A stretch of 64,000 nt of DNA from Maribacter halichondriae. GTDB taxonomy: Bacteria > Bacteroidota > Bacteroidia > Flavobacteriales > Flavobacteriaceae. Below, piece after piece: positions 28,021 to 36,926 of the stretch. Position numbers and translations under genes: made by a program. How positions within the stretch are numbered: position 1 is the first letter of the stretch; the number at the start of each line of letters is the position of its first letter. Under the pieces are notes generated by a model that was not told the DNA's origin, did not search any database, and saw nothing but the letters and a program-made list of their open reading frames with translations. The DNA lies in assembly GCF_027474825.1 (NCBI RefSeq), contig NZ_CP107030.1:2610529-2674528 (forward strand), given 5' to 3'.

Positions 28021-28824
28021 ATGGAGAAAGAAACATTTGAAAGTAAGGTCATAGACTTTTTGTCCGATAGGATGAACGAAGCCGAAATAAAAGAATTTGA
28101 AAAATTTCTCAACGACCACTCTGAATATCAAGTGCAGTTCGATGCACTGAGCCGAACTTGGAGAGGTGTTGATGGTATTGAAGTTCCTGAGCCCACCGAA
28201 AACATGGATGTGCGATTTTTTGAAATGCTTCAATCTGAAATTGAAAAAGAGAAGAATGCGAAAGATGATTCCGAAAGCTGGTTCTCAAAAATTTTGGAAG
28301 GACTTTGGAAACCCCAAGTGGCATATAGCATTTTACTGCTCACCATAGGATTGACGGCCGGATATTTAATGAACGCTGACACTTCATCCGTGCCAATGAA
28401 AACGACCATAGTAGGTAATTCGGAAACCGAAGAAGTCCGCGAGCAATTGGTACTCACTCTATTAGACCAACCTTCAGCAAATAAGCGTTTACAGGGTATT
28501 AGCGAAGCCAATAAAATTTCAAAAGTGGATGAAACAGTTATTAAGGCCTTGCTCAAGACATTGAACAATGACCCAAACGTGAATGTGCGGTTGGCGGCCA
28601 TAGCATCGTTGACCAATTATTTGGACAATCCAATAGTTCGAGAAGGTTTGGTGCAGTCCATCATAAAGCAAGATTCTCCTATTGTTCAGGTTACCTTGGC
28701 CAATCTTATGGTAGCCTTGCAAGAAAAGAAATCTGTAGAACCTTTTAGAACGCTGATGCGAACAAAAGAACTGAACGAGTCCGTAAAGGAAAAATTGGAA
28801 ACATCCATTAAATCCATAATTTAA
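28021..28824 (+). CDS. Putative anti-sigma factor: cytosolic N-terminus, one TM helix, periplasmic HEAT repeats
   Basis: This 267-residue protein has an acidic N-terminal helical region (residues 1-95) in the position and size of an anti-sigma domain, but without the zinc-binding HxxxCxxC motif. One membrane helix follows (residues ~100-117, AYSILLLTIGLTAGYLM), then a C-terminal region with HEAT-like helical repeats (VIKALLKTLNNDPNVNVRLAAIASL, PIVREGLVQSIIKQDSPIVQVTLANL). Its immediate pairing with the ECF sigma gene makes an anti-sigma role likely; the HEAT domain may sense an envelope signal. The role is inferred from context. Confidence 0.75.
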   Translation: MEKETFESKVIDFLSDRMNEAEIKEFEKFLNDHSEYQVQFDALSRTWRGVDGIEVPEPTENMDVRFFEMLQSEIEKEKNAKDDSESWFSKILEGLWKPQVAYSILLLTIGLTAGYLMNADTSSVPMKTTIVGNSETEEVREQLVLTLLDQPSANKRLQGISEANKISKVDETVIKALLKTLNNDPNVNVRLAAIASLTNYLDNPIVREGLVQSIIKQDSPIVQVTLANLMVALQEKKSVEPFRTLMRTKELNESVKEKLETSIKSII

Positions 28825-28866
28825 TATCTATCAGCATTTAGAAAAAGAGTTTATTCATCAATCCGT

Positions 28867-28884
28867 CCGCCAGCTGGTGGACCT
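28867..28884. repeat. Short imperfect palindrome (GTCCGCCAGCTGGTGGAC)
   Basis: A near-perfect 18-base palindrome centred on CAGCTG lies between the anti-sigma gene and the first DUF4097 gene. A related CAGCTG-centred palindrome occurs near 32947-32966, so this is probably a dispersed intergenic element. Confidence 0.4.
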
Positions 28885-28896
28885 AAAATCAATCAA

Positions 28897-29764
28897 ATGA
28901 AAAGAATTATCGTATGTACCCTGTTGACAGTATGTTTCGCGGTATACAGTGCAAAAGCGCAGAAAAAAGAGTTTAAGGAAGTCATTAAAAAAGAACTATC
29001 CTATCAAAGTGGGGATACCGACCATATGCTCGAAGTCCAAAATCTGAACGGTTCGATAACCGTGGAAGGATACGATGGATCGGTAGTACTCGTTGAGGTT
29101 GAAAAAGATCATCTCGGCACGCAGTACGCAAGACCTTGAATTGGGCAAAAAAGAAATCGGCATCAAAGTACTTCAAGAAGGAAGCAAGCTCATCGTCTAT
29201 CCCGATGTGCCCAACATGCACTATAAAAATGGCCGTTTTACGAATATCGATTGCAACCGATGGGAAGAACGCCCCTATGACCATACATTGAATTTTAAAG
29301 TACGGATGCCTAAAAACAGCAAACTCAAGGTAGGCGCTATCAACAACGGCGAAGTTATGGTCAAGAACACCCGAGGTAGTTTTTTGGAAGCGCATAATAT
29401 CAATGGTGGTATCGAACTTCAAAATATTACCGGGAAGACCAAAGTGCATTGTATCAATGGTGAAGTGAATATCTCGTATGTTGAGAACCCTTCCGAAGCC
29501 TCTACATATTATTCTCTGAACGGCGATATTAATATTACGTATCAAAAAGGCCTATCGGCAGATATCGCTTTCAAGAGTATGAACGGAGAATTATTTACGG
29601 AGTTTGATGTCGAGAAACAATATACCAGAACCACTAGGGATGAATCTGGAAAAAAGGATACGAAATATCGATACGAGTCAAAACCGGTGGTTCAAATTGG
29701 CAAGGGAGGTCTTGATTTTGATTTCGAAACCTTGAACGGTAATGTAATTATTAAAAAAATATAA
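28897..29764 (+). pseudogene. DUF4097-type beta-helix protein, frameshift in an A5 run
   Basis: A signal peptide (MKRIIVCTLLTVCFAVYSAKAQ) precedes a solenoid of short repeats with the recurrent NG(x)(I/V) turn: LNGSITVEG, NNGEVMVKN, INGGIELQN, INGEVNISY, LNGDINITY, MNGELFTEF and LNGNVIIKK. That is the DUF4097 (putative adhesin) pattern. The frame changes at A5 (29102-29106): four A would read VEVEKIISARSTQDLELGKKE without interruption. Corrected length is about 289 residues. The product is predicted to be periplasmic or exported; function is unknown. It follows the sigma/anti-sigma pair. Confidence 0.78.
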
Positions 29765-29826
29765 CAATCCATAACACAATTCAATAGATTCCCTTTTTCA
29801 GGAGAATCAAAATAAAACTAGTAATC

Positions 29827-30639
29827 ATGAAAAAACTAAAAATAGTACTCCTGGCAATAGTCTTGTTGCCTTTGCTTAGCAATGCACAAGAAGAAAGTGT
29901 TGAATTGTTCTCAGTACCATTGAGCAATCCTGGCAATTCGGGTAAATTGATTGTCCAGCAATTGTCGGGTTCAATAGATGTAATTGCTTATGAGGGCAAC
30001 GAAGTGATTGTCAAAGCTTCCTTTGGAAATAAAAAAGAACACTATAAAGACAAAAGCGAAAAACCTGGACTCAAGAAGATTGAAAATAGTTCACTAAAAA
30101 TAAGTGCCGAAGAAAAGAACAATGTGGTGCAGATTATCAATGAGCAATGGAACAAAGCAACCAATCTTGAAATTAAGGTGCCTGGCAATTTTTCCCTGAA
30201 ATTGGGTACGGTCAATAAAGGAAATATTACCGTTAAAGGTGTTAAGGGGGAGTTGGAAATCAGTAATGTCAATGGAGAAATTACATTGACCGATGTAAGT
30301 GGTTCGGCCTCCGCCGATACTGTCAATGGCGATATCAAGGTAAATTTTCTATCGGTTACCGACGGGGCCAGTATGGCATTCAGCAGTATGAACGGCGATT
30401 TGGAAGTAACCTTTCCGAAGTCGGTAAAGGGCAACCTAAAGTTAAAATCGGAGCAAGGTGATATCTTCACCGATTTTGAAATGGCCGTAGACAAACAAAA
30501 ACCTGTGGTTGATAAAAATTCTTCCGGCGGAAGCTATAAGGTAAAAATTGAACAGTGGGTCAATGGAAAGATCAATGGTGGTGGTCCTGAGATGCTTTTT
30601 AAGACTTTTAATGGGGATATTATCATTCGTTCGAAATAG
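29827..30639 (+). CDS. DUF4097-type beta-helix protein
   Basis: This intact 270-residue protein has a signal peptide (MKKLKIVLLAIVLLPLLSNAQ) and repeated beta-helix turns: VNKGNITVKG, VNGEITLTD, VNGDIKVNF, MNGDLEVTF, SEQGDIFTD and FNGDIIIRSK. It is the paralog of the preceding gene, 63 bases downstream. The pair is probably expressed together and exported; proteins of this family are sometimes called adhesins, but direct evidence is lacking. A terminator follows. Confidence 0.82.
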   Translation: MKKLKIVLLAIVLLPLLSNAQEESVELFSVPLSNPGNSGKLIVQQLSGSIDVIAYEGNEVIVKASFGNKKEHYKDKSEKPGLKKIENSSLKISAEEKNNVVQIINEQWNKATNLEIKVPGNFSLKLGTVNKGNITVKGVKGELEISNVNGEITLTDVSGSASADTVNGDIKVNFLSVTDGASMAFSSMNGDLEVTFPKSVKGNLKLKSEQGDIFTDFEMAVDKQKPVVDKNSSGGSYKVKIEQWVNGKINGGGPEMLFKTFNGDIIIRSK

Positions 30640-30677
30640 ATAGGTTTACTGCGAAAAGTTACCGTTTTCTAAAATTA

Positions 30678-30710
30678 AAAAACCGCTACAAGTCATTTGT
30701 AGCGGTTTTT
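30678..30710. terminator. Bidirectional terminator between DUF4097 and tsf
   Basis: AAAAACCGCTACAA and TTGTAGCGGTTTTT are perfect reverse complements around a GTCAT loop, with A/T tracts on both sides. It lies between convergent genes (30639 and 30735). Confidence 0.9.
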
Positions 30711-30734
30711 ATTTTGAGTTAGTTTGGTATTACA

Positions 30735-31559
30735 TTATCCTAAAGCAACACGTTCAAAGCTGGTCACTTCTAAATTGGAATCTACAGATTTCACGTATTG
30801 GGCAACACTTTGTTTGCTGTCTTTGATGAAATCTTGATTCACCAAGGTATTGTCTTTAAAGAAACGTTTCAATTTTCCTTTGGCGATATTGTCCAACATG
30901 GCCTCAGGTTTGCCCTCTTGACGTAACTGATCTTTGGCAATTTCGATTTCCTTATCGATAACCGATTGATCGACACCTTCTTCGTTCAGGGCAACAGGGT
31001 TCATCGCGGCGGCCTGCATGGCCACATCCTTGGCGGCAACAGCTGCACCATCTACAGCGGCAGAAAGACCTACCAAAGTAGCAATCTTGTTACCTGCATG
31101 TATATATGAACCTACAAATGGGGCACTCAATTTTGCGAACCCTCCAATTTCGATTTTCTCTCCGATAACTCCTGTTTGCTCGGTCAATTTATCTTGAACC
31201 GTCATACCTTGAAAATCAGCGGCAAGAAAAGCATCCTTGCTATCGAAACCTATTGCCAAATCGGCCAATTGATTGGCCAAGCTTACAAAACTATCGTTCT
31301 TGGCAACAAAATCGGTCTCACAATTCAATGAGATGATAACACCATCAGTGTTTTCTGAGTTTACCTTGGCGATAGCGGCACCTTCCGAAGAATCGCGATC
31401 TGCTCTTTTGGCGGCTACTTTCTGTCCTTTTTTTCTTAGGATTTCGATGGCTTTTTCAAAATCTCCATCGGCCTCTACCAATGCATTTTTGCAGTCCATC
31501 ATTCCTGCACCTGTTGTCTGTCTTAATTTATTTACTTCTGCGGCTGTAATCTTTGCCAT
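30735..31559 (-). CDS. tsf: Elongation factor Ts
   Basis: This 274-residue nucleotide-exchange factor recycles EF-Tu. The N-terminal UBA-like domain (ITAAEVNKLRQTTGAGMMDCKNALVEADGDFEKAIEILRKKG) is followed by the TDFVAKND motif (NCETDFVAKNDSF) and the two dimerisation subdomains. Length and motifs are typical. It is the downstream gene of rpsB, 128 bases away. Confidence 0.97.
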   Translation of the reverse strand: MAKITAAEVNKLRQTTGAGMMDCKNALVEADGDFEKAIEILRKKGQKVAAKRADRDSSEGAAIAKVNSENTDGVIISLNCETDFVAKNDSFVSLANQLADLAIGFDSKDAFLAADFQGMTVQDKLTEQTGVIGEKIEIGGFAKLSAPFVGSYIHAGNKIATLVGLSAAVDGAAVAAKDVAMQAAAMNPVALNEEGVDQSVIDKEIEIAKDQLRQEGKPEAMLDNIAKGKLKRFFKDNTLVNQDFIKDSKQSVAQYVKSVDSNLEVTSFERVALG

Positions 31560-31580
31560 AATAATATATTATTTGTTGTC

Positions 31581-31600
31581 ATTTCCGCGAAGGCGGAAAT
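31581..31600. repeat. Short palindromic dispersed repeat (ATTTCCGC hairpin)
   Basis: ATTTCCGC and GCGGAAAT form a perfect 8-bp stem with loop GAAG in the rpsB-tsf gap. It resembles the element at 2057-2076 and the flavobacterial repeat GTCATTCCCGCGAAGGCGGG. Confidence 0.55.
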
Positions 31601-31687
31601 CTATATTCTATTTGTTGTAATTACTGTGAGGACAGGAATCTATTTATTGTTTTTAAAATGTTTTTTCCTCACCTTGGGAGAGGCCCT

Positions 31688-32896
31688 CTATTCAACGCCT
31701 CCCTTTACACTATCCTGCCATTCCTTCAACTCGTCCCATTTCTCATCGGCGGCCATTTTGGCTTGTTTCGGCCAAGTGGTCGGGTCTAAATGTGCCATTC
31801 TAGAGCTAGCTTCCGTCAAGACTTCCTTGATTTTCTCTGGATCCGCCTTGGCCAATTTTGCAAAAGTTTCAAGTCCGGCGTTTACCATAGCTTCGGCGGC
31901 TTTTGGTCCCACACCTTCTACTTTGGTCAAATCATCACCTTTAGCAGCTTTCGCTTTGGTCTCTTTCTTCGGCGCCTTTTTTTCGATCGCTTCTGTACTA
32001 ACCTCGGCCTCGATTTCATTTGCGGTTGTTTTCGCAACTACAGGCGGAGCTTCGGTCTCTACGGTTTCCGGAGTTGGTTCGGCTTTTTCTTTATTCTTGG
32101 CTGCCGGAGCGGTTTCAACTTCAGTATCTTCAACCACGGCCTCTTTTTTGGCCTTTTTCACTTTAGGCGCTTCATCTCCACCTTCATTATCCGCCTGCTT
32201 TTCTGACTTTCGTTCGGTTAGGCCTTCCGCTACTGCGTCACAGACTTGGGTCATAATGATGTCAATGGATTTTGAAGCATCATCGTTAGAAGGAATCAAG
32301 AAATCAACATCCCTTGGGTCACAATTGGTATCAACCATGGCAAAAATCGGAATGTTCAACTTTTGAGCTTCTTTTACCGCAATGTGCTCGCGCATCGTAT
32401 CCACAACAAATAATGCTCCTGGAAGTCGTGTCATTTCGGAAATGGAACCTAAGTTCTTTTCCAATTTGGCACGAAGACGATCTACCTGCAAACGCTCTTT
32501 CTTGGAAAGTGTCAAGAAAGTTCCATCTTTCTTCATTCTGTCGATAGAGGCCATTTTCTTAACTGCCTTTCTGATAGTGACAAAGTTGGTCAACATTCCG
32601 CCAGGCCATCTCTCTGTGATGTAAGGCATGTTTACGTTCGCCACTTTTTCAGCAACAATATCTTTTGCCTGCTTCTTTGTAGCGACAAAAAGTATTTTTC
32701 GACCTGATGCTGCAATTTTTTTTAGGGCCTCATTGGCCTCTTCCATTTTTGCAACGGTTTTATAAAGGTTGATAACGTGAATTCCGTTTCGCTCCATGTA
32801 GATGTAAGGCGCCATGTTCGGATTCCACTTTCGTGTTAGGTGGCCAAAATGCACACCTGCTTCCAATAAATCTTTTACTTCGACTTTTTTAGCCAT
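31688..32896 (-). CDS. rpsB: Ribosomal protein S2 with long C-terminal tail and helix-hairpin-helix-like domain
   Basis: The first ~230 residues are a normal S2: LLEAGVHFGHLTRKWNPNM, LFVATKKQAKDIV, ERWPGGMLTNF, RLPGALFVVDTMREHIAV and the C-terminal DDASKSIDIIMTQV. The protein is 402 residues, about 160 longer than typical S2. The extra part is a charged Ala/Glu/Lys linker (~240-325), then a compact domain (~325-385) with LTKVEGVGPKAAEAMVNAGL, a helix-hairpin-helix-like motif. The fusion is in one intact frame. The tail could contact RNA or another ribosomal component, but this is inference. It is cotranscribed with tsf. Confidence 0.93.
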   Translation of the reverse strand: MAKKVEVKDLLEAGVHFGHLTRKWNPNMAPYIYMERNGIHVINLYKTVAKMEEANEALKKIAASGRKILFVATKKQAKDIVAEKVANVNMPYITERWPGGMLTNFVTIRKAVKKMASIDRMKKDGTFLTLSKKERLQVDRLRAKLEKNLGSISEMTRLPGALFVVDTMREHIAVKEAQKLNIPIFAMVDTNCDPRDVDFLIPSNDDASKSIDIIMTQVCDAVAEGLTERKSEKQADNEGGDEAPKVKKAKKEAVVEDTEVETAPAAKNKEKAEPTPETVETEAPPVVAKTTANEIEAEVSTEAIEKKAPKKETKAKAAKGDDLTKVEGVGPKAAEAMVNAGLETFAKLAKADPEKIKEVLTEASSRMAHLDPTTWPKQAKMAADEKWDELKEWQDSVKGGVE

Positions 32897-32997
32897 TTTT
32901 AATTTAGTTTACGTTCTTTTGAATTAGCAATGTTGAAGTGGTATCCTCCGTCAGCTGACTGAGGAAGCCTTTAACATTTAGATGCTAAACTAACTTA

Positions 32998-33028
32998 CCT
33001 GAATCATTCAAGAATGAATGTATTCAGG
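32998..33028 (-). promoter_or_regulatory. Strong hairpin in the rpsI-rpsB gap (possible rpsB leader)
   Basis: On the minus strand CCTGAAT-A-CATTCA-TTCT-TGAATG-ATTCAGG forms a 13-bp stem with one bulged base. It lies about 100 bases upstream of the rpsB start and 95 past the rpsI stop. It may be a leader or processing structure; the T-run lies on the opposite side, so a terminator for rpsI is less likely. Confidence 0.45.
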
Positions 33029-33123
33029 ATTTTTAATTGTTTCCTTAAAGAAAACTTTCAATGAACTTGTTAGAAAAATATTAAGAGGCACCTGCCAATC
33101 GACGGATGCCATGAAATACAATA

Positions 33124-33510
33124 TTAACGCTTGGAGAACTGGAATTTTTTACGTGCTTTCTTCTGTCCGAATTTCTTACGTTCTACCATTCTTGGGTCAC
33201 GGGTCAATAATCCTTCGGGCTTAAGAACCGTTCTATTTTCGGCATCGATCTCGCACATAACCCTAGAAAGGGCCAAACGAATTGCTTCCGCCTGTCCGGT
33301 AATACCACCGCCATAAACATTCACTTTGACATCATAGTCATTCTCGGTGCTTGTCAATGCAAAAGGTTGCTTTACCTTGTATTGCAATGTGGCCGTCGGA
33401 AAATAATCGTTAATATCTCTCTGGTTTACGGTAATATTACCTTTTCCCTTAGAAACATATACGCGTGCGACCGCTGTTTTTCTTCTTCCTATTTTGTGGA
33501 TCGTTTCCAT
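33124..33510 (-). CDS. rpsI: Ribosomal protein S9
   Basis: This 128-residue S9 has the standard N-terminus (HKIGRRKTAVARVY), GGGITGQAEAIRLALSR in the middle and the basic C-terminal RKKFGQKKARKKFQFSKR that reaches the P-site. Its ATG overlaps the rplM stop (TAATG), so translation is coupled in the rplM-rpsI operon. Confidence 0.98.
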   Translation of the reverse strand: METIHKIGRRKTAVARVYVSKGKGNITVNQRDINDYFPTATLQYKVKQPFALTSTENDYDVKVNVYGGGITGQAEAIRLALSRVMCEIDAENRTVLKPEGLLTRDPRMVERKKFGQKKARKKFQFSKR

Positions 33511-33965
33511 TACTTGAACTCTTTTAGATTGACTACGGTCGGTTTTTGTGCTTCTTGCTCGTGGTTCGGACCAACATATACCTTCAGGTTTCTGAAAAGG
33601 TCGGCACCTAACCGGTTCTTTGGTAACATGCCCTTGACCGCTTTTTCTACGATACGCTCGGGGTGCTTTTTCAACAGTTCACTTACTGAAGTGGAACGTT
33701 GCCCACCGGGATAACCAGTGTAGCGTAAATAAACTTTAGTATCCCACTTATTTCCAGAGAGTGTTATTTTTTCCGCATTGATAATAACTACATTATCTCC
33801 ACAGTCAACATGCGGTGTAAAATTAGTTTTGTGTTTTCCTCGTAACATTTTGGCGACCTTTGAAGCAAGTCTTCCCAATGTTTCGCCTTCTGCATCTACC
33901 AATAACCATTGCTTGTCAACGGTCTTCCTATTGGCCGAAACTGTTTTATAACTTAATGTATCCAC
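33510..33965 (-). CDS. rplM: Ribosomal protein L13
   Basis: This 151-residue L13 shows QWLLVDAEGETLGRLASKVA, KMLRGKHKTNFTPHVDCGDNVVIINAEK, HTGYPGG-like YTGYPGGQRS and VEKAVKGMLPKNRLG. It is the first gene of rplM-rpsI and has a clear sigma-A-type promoter (34013-34042) upstream. Confidence 0.98.
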   Translation of the reverse strand: MDTLSYKTVSANRKTVDKQWLLVDAEGETLGRLASKVAKMLRGKHKTNFTPHVDCGDNVVIINAEKITLSGNKWDTKVYLRYTGYPGGQRSTSVSELLKKHPERIVEKAVKGMLPKNRLGADLFRNLKVYVGPNHEQEAQKPTVVNLKEFK

Positions 33966-33996
33966 ACTACTGTTTTTATGAATTAGACACTTCCAT

Positions 33997-34009
33997 CCCG
34001 TTAAACGGG
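33997..34009. promoter_or_regulatory. Palindrome at the expected rplM transcription start
   Basis: CCCGTTAAACGGG has perfect 6-base arms and lies four to sixteen bases past the -7 element, so it overlaps the transcription start or the first leader bases. It could be a repressor operator or a 5' leader hairpin for ribosomal protein feedback. Confidence 0.4.
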
Positions 34010-34012
34010 CTG

Positions 34013-34042
34013 CAAATGTACACTAAATTACTTGAAATACAA
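34013..34042 (-). promoter_or_regulatory. Sigma-A-type promoter of rplM-rpsI
   Basis: On the minus strand TTG (34042-34040) is followed by exactly 19 bases and TACATTTG (34020-34013), a full match to TTG-N19-TAnnTTTG, the Bacteroidota housekeeping promoter. Transcription should start near 34007, leaving a leader of about 40 bases before rplM. Confidence 0.8.
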
Positions 34043-34219
34043 ATGGTTGTTTCTGAATATTTTTTGATTTTTTCCTGTCTTTAAAAATAGAATCTTTTGG
34101 TAAAAAGCATGGTAATGCTGATGGGATGCACTTATGTTAAAAAAACTTAAAACGAAGTGTTTTGTGTAACTAGTGGTGGTTTGCGAAGTCTTTAAGTCAC
34201 ATCAATCAGAAAACCAACC

Positions 34220-36871
34220 ATGAGAATCATCTTCTTGTTTATTTGTGCCTTTGTATTGGCGCCCGCACCCCTATTGGCACAAGATTCATTGACCGTTGTT
34301 CCTAAACGCATCTATGAAACCAAACCTTCGGGTGATTTAGGTGCTCCGACAATTGACGGGCTATTGAACGACCCGGTTTGGGATAGGGTAGCGTGGGGCA
34401 ATGATTTTATTGAACAACGGCCCGATGAAAATACACCCCCGGGGCAGCAGACCCGTTTCAAGATAACCTATGACCAAAAGTTTCTTTATATAGGATTGCA
34501 GTGTTTTGACGAAGAGCCCAATAAAATTGTCAAGCGCCTCTCACGAAGGGATACTTTTGATGGGGATTGGATCGGGGTCTTTATCGATAGCTATCATGAC
34601 AAGCGTACCGCTTTTGGCTTCATTGTTTCCGCTGCGGGTGTGAAGTCAGATGTCTTCGAATCGAACAATGGTCAGAACGAAGACGAGAGTTGGAACCCGA
34701 TTTGGTATACCAAGGCTAATATCGATGACGAAGGATGGACTGCGGAGATGAAAATTCCGCTTAGTCAATTAAAATTCGGTAAGTCGGTCGAGCAAGTCTG
34801 GGGCCTCGAAGTCATGAGAAGATATTTCAGGGAGGAAGAACGTCATGTTTGGCAGCGGCTTCCGGTGGATACTCCGGGTTTTGTCAGTGAATTTGGCGAA
34901 CTCCACGGATTATTGAACATAGAACCCCAAAAACAACTTGAAATTCAACCCTATACCGTGGCAAGTCTAAAAACGTATGAGGCCGAGGAGGGAAATCCGT
35001 TTCGTGACGGAAGTGACGGTAAACTAACGGGAGGCCTTGATGCAAAAATTGGAATCACCAATGACCTAACCTTGGATTTGACCATAAATCCCGATTTTGG
35101 CCAAGTAGAGGCCGACCCGTCCGCAATCGCCCTCGACGGATTTCAGATATTCTTTCAAGAACAGCGACCTTTTTTTGTCGAAAACAAGAATATATTCGAT
35201 TATCGGATTTCGAATTCCGAGGCAGGAAATACATTTGGTTCTGACAATCTGTTTTATTCAAGAAGAATTGGGCGGAGTCCACAAGGGTATCCGAACACCG
35301 TTGATGGGGAGTTTGTTAATCAACCTGAGAATACCAATATATTGGGTGCCGCAAAGTTTAGCGGAAAAACAAAGAACGGTTGGGCCATCGGGGTTTTGGA
35401 AAGCGTTACTGCAAAAAAATATGCCACCGTTGACAATGCCGGGATACGGCGCGAAGAACTTGTCGAGCCATTGACTAATTATTTCGTAGGCCGAGTGCAA
35501 AAAGATTTCAACGACCGTAATACGTTTGTGGGTGGAATCTTTACAGCGACGAATCGTGATGATCTTACGGAGAATATCAATTTTCTTCACAAATCGGCCT
35601 ATTCTGGTGGTCTTGATTTTAAGCATCAATGGAATGAGCGCGACTGGTATGTTGGGGGCAATATCTTAATGAGTCATATTACCGGAAGTGCGGATGCCAT
35701 TCGAGGTACCCAAGAATCGATAGCACATTTGTTCCAAAGGGTCGGTGAAGATCATGTGGAAGTAGATTCGACCCGTACTTCAATGACCGGTACTGGAGGA
35801 AATATCCAAATCGGAAAAATCGGCAATGGCCACTGGAAGTTTGAATCAGGGGCAACTTGGCGGTCCCCTGAACTCGAATTGAACGATGTGGGCTTCCAGC
35901 GGCAGGCCGATGATATTCGCCATTACACTTGGATCGGCTATCAAACCTTGCGACCCGATAGTATTTTTAGAAAAGTAGGTATCAATTATAACCATTGGAG
36001 CGCATGGGATTTCGGTGGAAACCATAATAGCCTAGAGTTCAATACCAACAGCTGGCAGAATTGGAAAAATAACTGGTTCACAAACCTCGGGTTTAACTAT
36101 CAGCCCATTCAATACTCCAATTTCGCGCTTCGTGGCGGCCCTAGATTGCGGCAATCCCCCAATATCAGTTTTTGGAACGGAATAAATACCGATAGCAGAA
36201 AAAAACTAAGGTACAGTATGTTTCATCGTGGCGGCAAAGCTCACGACAACTCATATTCCAACTATTATATTGAAGCCGGTTTTTCGTACCAACCTTTCAA
36301 TGCCTTACGTATTTCTGCCTTTCCTGAATACGGCATCAACAATGACAAATTGCAGTTTATTGATAATATAGACGTCAATGGCGATACGAGATACCTAAAT
36401 GGCAAGGTCGAACAACGAACATTGAGTATGTCGCTTCGTTTGAACTATACCATCAATCCGAATTTGACGATACAATATTGGGGGCAACCCTTTATTTCGA
36501 GAGGTAGGTATTCGGAGTTCAAACACGTGACCGACCCAATGGCACAAGCCTTTGATGACCGAATCACACTCTATACCGGCAATCAAATTACTTTTGCGGA
36601 CGATACCTATTCCGTAGATGAAAATTTAGATGGCAATGTTGATTTTACCTTTGGAAATCCAGATTTTTCATTCATTCAATTTCGTTCAAATCTAGTGGTG
36701 CGATGGGAATATATTCCCGGTTCCGAGATTTTCTTGGTCTGGTCTCAGGATCAATCGCAATCCGGTAATCCTCAGAATCAGCTCTTAAATAGTCTAAGCG
36801 ATAATATTTTCGGCACTAGCAAACCCCAAAATATTTTCTTGTTGAAAGCTACATATCGTTTTGTACTTTAA
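34220..36871 (+). CDS. DUF5916-type outer-membrane protein with N-terminal CBM9-like domain
   Basis: This 883-residue protein begins with a signal peptide (MRIIFLFICAFVLAPAPLLAQ). Residues ~40-230 form a carbohydrate-binding family 9-like fold (IDGLLNDPVWDRV, LYIGLQCFDEEP, GWTAEMKIPLSQLKF). The rest (~240-883) is the DUF5916 region (DLTLDLTINPDFGQVEADP, RPFFVENKNIFDY, FYSRRIGR), rich in amphipathic strands and ending in aromatic residues (ATYRFVL), as in outer-membrane barrels. It is probably surface-associated; the ligand is unknown. A tandem paralog of 877 residues follows. Confidence 0.85.
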   Translation: MRIIFLFICAFVLAPAPLLAQDSLTVVPKRIYETKPSGDLGAPTIDGLLNDPVWDRVAWGNDFIEQRPDENTPPGQQTRFKITYDQKFLYIGLQCFDEEPNKIVKRLSRRDTFDGDWIGVFIDSYHDKRTAFGFIVSAAGVKSDVFESNNGQNEDESWNPIWYTKANIDDEGWTAEMKIPLSQLKFGKSVEQVWGLEVMRRYFREEERHVWQRLPVDTPGFVSEFGELHGLLNIEPQKQLEIQPYTVASLKTYEAEEGNPFRDGSDGKLTGGLDAKIGITNDLTLDLTINPDFGQVEADPSAIALDGFQIFFQEQRPFFVENKNIFDYRISNSEAGNTFGSDNLFYSRRIGRSPQGYPNTVDGEFVNQPENTNILGAAKFSGKTKNGWAIGVLESVTAKKYATVDNAGIRREELVEPLTNYFVGRVQKDFNDRNTFVGGIFTATNRDDLTENINFLHKSAYSGGLDFKHQWNERDWYVGGNILMSHITGSADAIRGTQESIAHLFQRVGEDHVEVDSTRTSMTGTGGNIQIGKIGNGHWKFESGATWRSPELELNDVGFQRQADDIRHYTWIGYQTLRPDSIFRKVGINYNHWSAWDFGGNHNSLEFNTNSWQNWKNNWFTNLGFNYQPIQYSNFALRGGPRLRQSPNISFWNGINTDSRKKLRYSMFHRGGKAHDNSYSNYYIEAGFSYQPFNALRISAFPEYGINNDKLQFIDNIDVNGDTRYLNGKVEQRTLSMSLRLNYTINPNLTIQYWGQPFISRGRYSEFKHVTDPMAQAFDDRITLYTGNQITFADDTYSVDENLDGNVDFTFGNPDFSFIQFRSNLVVRWEYIPGSEIFLVWSQDQSQSGNPQNQLLNSLSDNIFGTSKPQNIFLLKATYRFVL

Positions 36872-36926
36872 AATTTATCCATTGAAAAGAACAGGTATTA
36901 TCGAGTTTCTCACTATTGTATTGTGT

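Noticed and set aside
28867..28884. Restriction- or operator-like site between anti-sigma and DUF4097 genes
   Set aside because: A similar CAGCTG-centred palindrome near 32947 suggests a dispersed repeat rather than a specific operator.
31626..32366. Long plus-strand open frame opposite rpsB (246 codons)
   Set aside because: It is the complement of the Lys/Glu/Ala-rich S2 tail and gives a Phe/Ser/Ala repeat product; S2 on the minus strand is certain.
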